Shown here piece by piece: positions 26,268 through 32,107 of a DNA stretch of 32,107 nt (positions are counted from its first letter, which is position 1; each line of letters begins with the position of its first letter). Source of the stretch: Methanobacteriaceae archaeon (GTDB taxonomy: Archaea > Methanobacteriota > Methanobacteria > Methanobacteriales > Methanobacteriaceae); NCBI GenBank assembly GCA_020854915.1, contig JAHKLT010000068.1, forward strand, positions 1 through 32,107, read 5' to 3'. The translations under genes were made by a program, and so were the position numbers. A model generated the notes under the pieces. That model was not told the origin of the DNA, made no database searches, and was given only the letters and a program-made list of their open reading frames with translations.

Positions 26268-27987
26268 TACTTTTGCATTAAGTGAAAATGGAAGCGAAAG
26301 TCTAAAAAAAGGAGTATTATATACTGTTCTTTTAGATATTGTATTAATGTTTCCTATAAGTTTATTTATTCTATTTATAGCCCAATACATACCAAATAAT
26401 CTAGTAACTATGAAATTAGATTTTATATGGTTTATAGTACTAATTTTAATAATACTAGCATTAATTTATATATTAAAATCAAAACAATATGATTTCATTT
26501 ATACAACAACATATAAAGAAAGTGAAATTAGAAGAGTGAATCTTGCAGAACAATTACGTAAATTACCAATGTCTTTTTTTGAAAATAAAGATCTATCTGA
26601 TTTAACAACAACTATAATGGGAGATTGTGCTGATTTAGAACATGTATTTTCACATGCAATTCCAGAACTTGCAGGCTCTATTATCTCACTTGCAATTTTA
26701 TCAATAGGTATTATAATTTTTAATCCAACAATGGGTGTTGCTTTATTATGGGTTGTTCCGGTTTCATTTATAATAGTACTTATTTCAAAATCTTTACAAG
26801 AAAAAGGTGGAGCAAAAGTATTAGGGATAAGAAGAATTGCAGCTGATGGGATTCAAGAATGTTTAGAAACAATCAAAGAATTAAAAGCTTATTCACATGA
26901 AAACAAATATTTAAAAGGATTGAATAGAAAAATAAAAAATGTTGAATCACAATGTATTAAAACAGAAGTATTTACAGGAATATTTGTAACTATAGGACAA
27001 ATGTTTCTTAAATTAGGAATTGTTTCAGTAATGTTAGTTGGAAGTATAATGCTTGTTAATGAGGATATAAGTTTGTTTGTATTTTTAATATTTTTAATAT
27101 CTGCAGCATTTCTTTATTTACCACTACAAGGAGCTTTAGAATATTTAGCTGAAATATTTATAATGGGTTCTAAAATTGATCGAATGAAAGATATTGAAAA
27201 TCAAGCTTATCAAAAAGGTTTAGAAAATTATCCTAATAAAGGTTATGATATCGAATTTAAAGATGTTAATTTTAATTACAAAGAAGATAAAAATGTTTTA
27301 AAAAATATTAATTTTACTGCAAGGCAAGGGGAAGTTACTGCACTTATAGGACCTTCAGGTGGAGGTAAAAGTACAATTTCTAAATTAGCTGCAAGATTCT
27401 GGGATGCAAATAGTGGAAAAATAACTCTTGGAGGAATTGATCTAAACACTGTTGATCCAGAAGCTCTTTTAAAAAATTATGCAATTGTTTTCCAAGATGT
27501 AGTCTTATTTGATGATACAGTTATGGAAAATATAAGAATAGGAGCTCGTGGAGCAAGTGATGAAGAAGTTTTAAAAGTTGCAAAACTTGCAAGATGTGAT
27601 GAATTTGTAAAAGATCTTCCAAATGGATATGATACTTTAATTGGAGAAAATGGTTCATTATTATCAGGGGGAGAACGTCAAAGAATTTCAATTGCAAGAG
27701 CTTTACTAAAAGATGCACCAATAATTCTTTTAGATGAAGCAACAGCCTCATTAGATGTAGAAAATGAATCTGAAATTCAAAAAGCATTATCTATTTTAAT
27801 AAAAAACAAAACAGTACTTGTAATAGCTCATAGAATGCGTACTATAGCTAATGCCGATAAAGTTGTAGTTTTAAAAGAAGGAAAGATCTACGAACAAGGA
27901 TCTCCTAAAGAACTCATTGAAAAAGAAGATAGTTTATATAGAAACATGGTTGAAATACAAAATAAAGCAGGAAAATGGAAAGTTTAA
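26245..27987 (+). CDS. ABC exporter-fold half-transporter 2
   Basis: 580 aa from the ATG at 26245, supported by GGAGAGTGAT; the open frame extends to 26215 without support. Six membrane segments, then an ATP-binding domain: Walker A GPSGGGKST, Q-loop FQDVVLF, signature LSGGERQRISIAR, Walker B IILLDEATASLDVENE, H-loop VIAHRMRT. Both halves have intact catalytic residues, so both sites may hydrolyse ATP. Second partner of the preceding gene. It converges on the membrane-protein gene with 8 bases between stops. Confidence 0.9.
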   Translation: MIAEFLSNTFALSENGSESLKKGVLYTVLLDIVLMFPISLFILFIAQYIPNNLVTMKLDFIWFIVLILIILALIYILKSKQYDFIYTTTYKESEIRRVNLAEQLRKLPMSFFENKDLSDLTTTIMGDCADLEHVFSHAIPELAGSIISLAILSIGIIIFNPTMGVALLWVVPVSFIIVLISKSLQEKGGAKVLGIRRIAADGIQECLETIKELKAYSHENKYLKGLNRKIKNVESQCIKTEVFTGIFVTIGQMFLKLGIVSVMLVGSIMLVNEDISLFVFLIFLISAAFLYLPLQGALEYLAEIFIMGSKIDRMKDIENQAYQKGLENYPNKGYDIEFKDVNFNYKEDKNVLKNINFTARQGEVTALIGPSGGGKSTISKLAARFWDANSGKITLGGIDLNTVDPEALLKNYAIVFQDVVLFDDTVMENIRIGARGASDEEVLKVAKLARCDEFVKDLPNGYDTLIGENGSLLSGGERQRISIARALLKDAPIILLDEATASLDVENESEIQKALSILIKNKTVLVIAHRMRTIANADKVVVLKEGKIYEQGSPKELIEKEDSLYRNMVEIQNKAGKWKV

Positions 27988-27995
27988 ATATTTTC

Positions 27996-28826
27996 CTATT
28001 TCTTTTTATTATTTAATAAATTATTTGAAACAAACTCAATATCTTCAGCAGAACTATTAATATTTACATCATCCTTTTTATTTTTTATTTTAGGATCCTT
28101 TTTATTTTTTATTTTAGGTTTATTAAGTTTATGAGAATTATTTTCGCTATTAGAACTTTTTTGATTAAAGCCTTCCTCATATTTTACTTTTTTAAGTTTT
28201 AAATCACCTAAATCTTCCATATTAATCTTTTGAGAATTAGTATTAGAATTATATGCTTCAAAAGTTAATTTCAATATTAAATATATTAAAATTAAAAAAG
28301 CTAGTATAGCTAAATAAAAATCAAGTACTGAATAAAGCCCCTTATATAAATCAACAATAGGATTATCTAAATCAACAAAACCTTTAAATAAAAATATTAA
28401 ACCAGCAAAAGCTAATAAAATACCATCATTCCTTTTAATTTTTGTTGTTTTTAAAAACATTGGATATATACTAATAACCAATGTAGAAATTCCTAAAATA
28501 CGATATAGATTATTACTAACTAATCCTTGAAGAAATAAATAAACATCTAAAAAATCATCAGGAAGAAAACCCCATTCTGATAAAAATGCTAAAATCAAAA
28601 GAAATTGAATAATAACTATTATAACTAATGGAAAGACATAAATTAATTCATTTTCGAACTTATTAATATCTGCTTTTTTAATTGATTTTTCTAAGAATTC
28701 TGATAAAAAATTATAAATAATAGAAGCAATAACTGAGCCAATCACAGTACCGGTGACTCCTAAAACACTAGTAGTTATTGCAACAATACCAGAAATAATT
28801 CCAGCCAATAAAATTTTAGAATGCAT
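27996..28826 (-). CDS. Multi-pass membrane protein of unknown function
   Basis: 276 aa from the ATG at 28826 (MHSKILL), chosen because GTGAT lies 8 bases upstream; ATG 28832 is only 2 bases from it. A small-residue first segment (GIISGIVAITTSVLGVTGTVIGSVIAS) is followed by four or five hydrophobic segments and a charged cytoplasmic tail (about 200-276) rich in K, N and S. The tail has a perfect 8-residue repeat (PKIKNKKD) encoded by a 24-bp tandem repeat. Resembles no named family I can identify. Single gene, upstream of the tRNAs on the same strand but with its own leader. Confidence 0.7.
   Translation of the reverse strand: MHSKILLAGIISGIVAITTSVLGVTGTVIGSVIASIIYNFLSEFLEKSIKKADINKFENELIYVFPLVIIVIIQFLLILAFLSEWGFLPDDFLDVYLFLQGLVSNNLYRILGISTLVISIYPMFLKTTKIKRNDGILLAFAGLIFLFKGFVDLDNPIVDLYKGLYSVLDFYLAILAFLILIYLILKLTFEAYNSNTNSQKINMEDLGDLKLKKVKYEEGFNQKSSNSENNSHKLNKPKIKNKKDPKIKNKKDDVNINSSAEDIEFVSNNLLNNKKK
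28071..28118. repeat. 24-bp tandem repeat, two copies
   Basis: Units 28071-28094 and 28095-28118 are identical (ATCCTTTTTATTTTTTATTT then TAGG). Each encodes 8 residues in the tail of the membrane protein, so copy changes keep the frame. Confidence 0.85.
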
Positions 28827-28928
28827 AACCATATTATCACTTTTTAAAAAGGATGAAAAATATTATATTTTTTAATTAAATTAAATTTTTTTAAAATAAA
28901 AAAATTAAAAATTTAAAATAAAAATTCA

Positions 28929-29001
28929 AGCCTTAGGGGGGATTCGAACCCCCGACTTCTACCTTACCAAGGTAGCGCTCTACCAGCTGAGCCACTAAGG
29001 C
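28929..29001 (-). tRNA. tRNA-Thr(GGT)
   Basis: Folds as a standard cloverleaf on the minus strand: acceptor GCCTTAG/CTAAGGC, D stem GCTC/GAGC, anticodon stem CTACC/GGTAG with loop TTGGTAA (anticodon GGT), T stem GGGGG/CCCCC. Discriminator T; CCA is not encoded. T-rich sequence follows and can terminate. It lies 37 bases from tRNA-Leu. Confidence 0.95.
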
Positions 29002-29038
29002 AGTCGGTTAAAAATTATTTAAAAAAAATTATGATAAA

Positions 29039-29122
<84 letters not shown>

Positions 29123-29264
29123 TACAATATAAGATTACACTTCCTAATATATAAAGGTTATTATAATCTGAATTATATTTTTTATTATTTAAGCACTATT
29201 TTATTAAAATACTATAAATTTTTGTAGTTTATTACTAAAATCATACAGATTTTTTAATAAATGA

Positions 29265-29371
29265 GAAGTAGAATTAACACCATAAAATTCTACTTCCCAA
29301 CACCATTTTTTTAACCACCAAAATTTTAAAAATAGTATCAAAGAATAAATCTTTGACAATTAATATTTTTT
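29265..29371 (+). ncRNA. Tandem hairpins with T-runs in gene-free block
   Basis: The block 29122-29577 has no gene. It contains GAAGTAGAATT (29265-29275) and its exact reverse complement (29286-29296) around a 10-base loop, followed by a run of T at 29306-29312. A second hairpin, TCAAAGA/TCTTTGA at 29338-29344 and 29350-29356, is followed by a T run near 29365-29371. This looks like one or two small RNAs with terminators on the plus strand; they could also be terminators only. No upstream plus-strand gene is close enough to need them. Confidence 0.35.
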
Positions 29372-29507
29372 TAATTAAACTATATAAAATTATTGATATG
29401 TATTTTTTATAATTAAAAAAATTATGACATTTAAAAATAATATTTTCTAAAAATAATTAATTTTCTTTTAAAACTGATAATACTAAAAAGAAATAAGTTT
29501 TATAGTA

Positions 29508-29572
29508 AAAGAATATATATTATTATTGAATAAAAGTAATAATAAAGTATTATTTTAAATATTCTTTTGGTG
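29508..29572 (+). promoter_or_regulatory. Promoter and binding site of ferredoxin gene
   Basis: GAATATATATT at about 29510-29520 is a TATA candidate about 60 bases upstream of the TTG start. GGTG at 29569-29572 is the ribosome binding site, 5 bases before the start. Confidence 0.5.
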
Positions 29573-29577
29573 TTAAA

Positions 29578-29742
29578 TTGAAAATAGATTCAGATGAATG
29601 CGCTCTTTGCGATATATGTTTAAAATTTTGTCCTGAAAATGCTATAATCAAAAAAAGATTTAAAATAGTAATAACAGATGATTGTACTGATTGTAAAAAA
29701 TGTTTAGATATTTGTCCTGTTGGTGCAATTCATACTGAATAA
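29578..29742 (+). CDS. Small two-cluster ferredoxin
   Basis: 54 aa with TTG start at 29578 (GGTG at the right distance). Two motifs for [4Fe-4S] clusters: CALCDICLKFCP and CTDCKKCLDICPVGAI. Typical low-potential ferredoxin of methanogens, an electron carrier in the cytoplasm; the partner is unknown. The gene lies 16 bases before the next start and may be co-transcribed with it, although the function appears unrelated. Confidence 0.85.
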   Translation: MKIDSDECALCDICLKFCPENAIIKKRFKIVITDDCTDCKKCLDICPVGAIHTE

Positions 29743-29758
29743 TATTATAGGTAAAATC

Positions 29759-30535
29759 ATGAAAAAACCAAAATTTACATTAGTAGATTACTTAATCATA
29801 ATAGGTATCATTTGTGCAATAGGATTTGCATTCATACATATTGCTACAGATAATGAAGAAGAATCAGTATCTTTTGATTCATCCACACTAAATAAAATAG
29901 GTGAAAAATATTTATCTTTCTATAAAGAAGGTAAAGTAGTAAAAACAACAGTAACAGGACAAAATGCCACAAATAATCAAGAAATAGAAGTTACAGGAGA
30001 AGTTGAATGGATAGATGAAGGAAAATCATCGAGTACGAAAATATTAATAAATTCTAATGGTAATCGCCTTATTGCTGGACTATATGAAGATGTTCCAGAA
30101 GCAGACATATACATAGAACAAATATCTCTTGAAACAACATCAGAAAAATACAATAATATAACAGATGTTACTTTAAAACCAAAAAATATTAATCAAATTA
30201 ATGAATTATTACCGGAATTAGACAATAATACATATTACGAAATAACAACAACAATAGCTTTAGATGAAGTAGATGATATAAAAGTACAAGAATTATTAAA
30301 TAATTTATCTAGTGAAAACAAAAGAGTTTCTATAAAACCTTCAACTTCGGGACTTGAAAACCAATTAATAATAACTAGAGCAACACAAGATGAAATAAAT
30401 ACTGCAAATGATTTACTCGAAAGTCAAGAAGGTGTTAGTGAAGAGATAATTGTTAGAATCTATAATTCAACACCTGAAGATATAAATATTATCAAAAATG
30501 ATTCAAACGTTAAAAATATAAGAGAGATAAGCTAA
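29759..30535 (+). CDS. Membrane-anchored extracytoplasmic protein, DUF4330-like
   Basis: 258 aa from the ATG at 29759 (MKKPKFTLVDYLIIIG); the upstream open frame overlaps the ferredoxin gene. One membrane segment at residues 8-28 (VDYLIIIGIICAIGFAFIHIA) is followed by a hydrophilic outer domain rich in E, N, T and S. The start (F-T-L-V-D-Y-L-I-I) recalls DUF4330 proteins, which lie next to polysaccharide genes; that match is tentative. One base separates its stop from the polymerase-like gene, so they probably work together at the cell surface. Confidence 0.6.
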   Translation: MKKPKFTLVDYLIIIGIICAIGFAFIHIATDNEEESVSFDSSTLNKIGEKYLSFYKEGKVVKTTVTGQNATNNQEIEVTGEVEWIDEGKSSSTKILINSNGNRLIAGLYEDVPEADIYIEQISLETTSEKYNNITDVTLKPKNINQINELLPELDNNTYYEITTTIALDEVDDIKVQELLNNLSSENKRVSIKPSTSGLENQLIITRATQDEINTANDLLESQEGVSEEIIVRIYNSTPEDINIIKNDSNVKNIREIS

Positions 30536-30536
30536 T

Positions 30537-31829
30537 ATGAGTTATTTATATTTAAAAATTACTTCATTAATCAATAGATTAACAAATATTGTTCTTAAAA
30601 CATTTTTATTTAAATTAATATTTAATATTCTCAATTTTTTTGAAGATCAATTTTTAAATAGCTATTTTAAAAAATTATATCCAAATAAATCATTTTTATC
30701 TTTTTTAAAAAAAAGTAATTTTTTAAATAAATACATTTTCAGTCCATTAATATTATTATTTATTTTTGCAGTATTTCTAATACTCTCAATTAATCCTATT
30801 AGTGAATCATTAACTATTAATCTAATAATAGCTTTTATATCATTTTTTATTGGAGTATATTTCATTCCTAAATTATTTTTTAATAATAAAAAAAAATATA
30901 AAATAATAAGCTTCAAAACAAAAGACATATATTCTATAGGATTTTGCTTAATAATTATTGGGCTTCTATTTTTCTTAATAAGTATTGCTTCTGTTGGGGG
31001 AATACCCTTATTACAACCATCAATTAGATATTTATTAAAACCGGCATTAACAATGCCAGTATTTTTAATGATACCTGGAATTTGTTTAATTGGTAGTGTT
31101 TATATCCAAAAATACAAAAATAAAGAAATAAATAGATCCCAAGTAAGATTTAGATTTGTTTTACTCATTATTTTAGGAACATTAATACTATTAACATTAG
31201 GTTATAGAACACCACTAATAGCTATTTTATTAATCATGATAATAATGGGTTATTATGGTGAAATCTTAGAATTATGGGAAGTTATATTTGGAGCAGTTTT
31301 GGGAGTGGCTACGATAATAGGAATTGGATACTTCCGTTCACTTGGAGAATATGTAATTAGTTCTAATACTGATCCATTTTATAGTTTAAAAAGTAGAGCT
31401 GATTTTACACTGCATGTTTTAGATATGCTTAATTTTATAAGTGGAGATTATGGATTAACTCATGGGAAATTGCTATTAAGTTCAATTCCTGGAAGTGAAT
31501 TAGGACCTAGAATGATGATTGGAAAATTAATAGCTTGGAGAACTGAAGTAACTGTTACACCAACATTAATAGGTCAGATGTTAGTTGATTTTGGAAAAAC
31601 AGGTATGATTTTAGGAATGGGACTACTTGGAGCTCTTTTAGGAATTGGTTTTAGAATAGTCCAAATAACTAAAGATTATTTTTTCATAGCTTTGTATAGT
31701 CTAATTTTTGCATATGCTATTGTTGGAGTCGAAACTGGAATTTTAGATATACAAGTTATCTTTTATTATGCAATAGCTATTTTAATTTATCTTGTTGTTA
31801 TAGTAAAAAACATTAAAACAAATGAATAA
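30537..31829 (+). CDS. O-antigen/oligosaccharide repeat-unit polymerase-like protein
   Basis: 430 aa, about ten to twelve membrane segments. A loop with SVGGIPLLQPSIRYLLKPAL and the basic GYRTPLIAILLIM segment are features of the archaeal O_anti_polymase (Wzy-like) family, whose members are thought to polymerise glycan repeat units at the outer face of the membrane. A large outer loop (about residues 275-330, GDYGLTHGKLLLSSIPGSELG) fits this. It is coupled to the preceding anchored protein. The exact glycan is unknown. Confidence 0.7.
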   Translation: MSYLYLKITSLINRLTNIVLKTFLFKLIFNILNFFEDQFLNSYFKKLYPNKSFLSFLKKSNFLNKYIFSPLILLFIFAVFLILSINPISESLTINLIIAFISFFIGVYFIPKLFFNNKKKYKIISFKTKDIYSIGFCLIIIGLLFFLISIASVGGIPLLQPSIRYLLKPALTMPVFLMIPGICLIGSVYIQKYKNKEINRSQVRFRFVLLIILGTLILLTLGYRTPLIAILLIMIIMGYYGEILELWEVIFGAVLGVATIIGIGYFRSLGEYVISSNTDPFYSLKSRADFTLHVLDMLNFISGDYGLTHGKLLLSSIPGSELGPRMMIGKLIAWRTEVTVTPTLIGQMLVDFGKTGMILGMGLLGALLGIGFRIVQITKDYFFIALYSLIFAYAIVGVETGILDIQVIFYYAIAILIYLVVIVKNIKTNE

Positions 31830-32107
31830 AAATTTTATTAAATAAAAGGAATTAAATTTAGGAATTATTTTTAAATTAGAATTAAAATAATGAATAATTA
31901 ATGTTTAAATAGCTATTATTAATATAATAATTAAAATTTACTTTTTTAGAATATAAAACATTAATATATCAAGGTGTCCGATAATTTAATTTTTTCTGAG
32001 GATATACAATGCTTATTTTATATTGTTTGATAGTGTACAAATGATATTTCATAAAAGTACACTTTTATTATTAATAATTTTTAATTTAGAGTCTTTTAAA
32101 CCAGAAT
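31830..32107. other. Gene-free end of window
   Basis: No gene of useful length is visible. The last 75 bases hold an inverted repeat, AGTGTAC at 32032-32038 with GTACACT at 32057-32063. The preceding sequence is plain AT-rich DNA. Nothing else can be supported here. Confidence 0.5.

Noticed and set aside
26130-26390. 86-aa minus-strand frame at the ABC gene junction
   Set aside because: It lies opposite two well-supported overlapping coding regions and has no motif.
31970-32063. End of an insertion sequence
   Set aside because: A GGTGTCCGATAAT stretch and an imperfect repeat looked like a terminal repeat, but no transposase or partner end is in the window.

Overview
The window is very AT-rich. 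It shows archaeal promoter logic (TATA boxes with GGAGG/GGTGAT-type ribosome binding sites) and methanogen-type genes: an F420-dependent NADP reductase, a four-subunit pyruvate:ferredoxin oxidoreductase, a dihydropteroate-synthase-like protein of the methanogen family and a TIGR00269-type tRNA thiolation enzyme. The best guess is a member of the Methanobacteriales, probably Methanobrevibacter-like. No 16S gene is present, so the species is an inference.

Region 1 (1-6.6 kb) looks like the integrase-proximal part of an integrated virus or plasmid. Eight small minus-strand genes (184-2607) form a tightly overlapping operon with two ribbon-helix-helix proteins, a SWIM zinc finger, an ERF single-strand-annealing protein and small unknowns. 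A divergent AbrB-like regulator sits at 2780. Then come a gene-free block with a structured, probably transcribed RNA, cargo-like genes (anchored and secreted proteins, DUF2085), and a tyrosine recombinase (5312-6553). An array of palindromes at 53-181 resembles operators or iterons. The outer end of the element lies beyond base 1.

Region 2 (6.6-12.2 kb) is mostly housekeeping: two small unknown genes, an operon of MoxR AAA+ ATPase, CoxE-type VWA protein and tRNA 2-thiolation enzyme, a pentapeptide-repeat gene broken by a frameshift, and the dihydropteroate-synthase-like gene.

Region 3 (12.2-16.2 kb) is porCDAB followed by the fumarate hydratase alpha subunit, linking acetyl-CoA/pyruvate assimilation to the incomplete reductive citric-acid branch. 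Region 4 (16.2-22.9 kb) is a large phosphate locus on the minus strand: npdG-pstS2-HTH/PhoU fusion, then pstS-pstC-pstA-pstB-phoU, with an inverted repeat in front of pstS. npdG has no ordinary start codon in the right place and probably starts at ATT.

Region 5 (23.2-28 kb) holds an AraC-family regulator and two exporter-type ABC half-transporters resembling bacterial siderophore-uptake pairs, with a DtxR-like palindrome upstream. Region 6 (28-32.1 kb) has a membrane protein, tRNA-Thr(GGT) and tRNA-Leu(TAA), a block with two hairpins, and a run of mini-ferredoxin, membrane-anchored protein and O-antigen-polymerase-like protein.

The most unusual signals are a putative antisense RNA matching the translation start of the element's early operon, the ATT start of npdG, the operator arrays, and the AraC/DtxR-box/ABC iron-uptake-like module in an archaeon.
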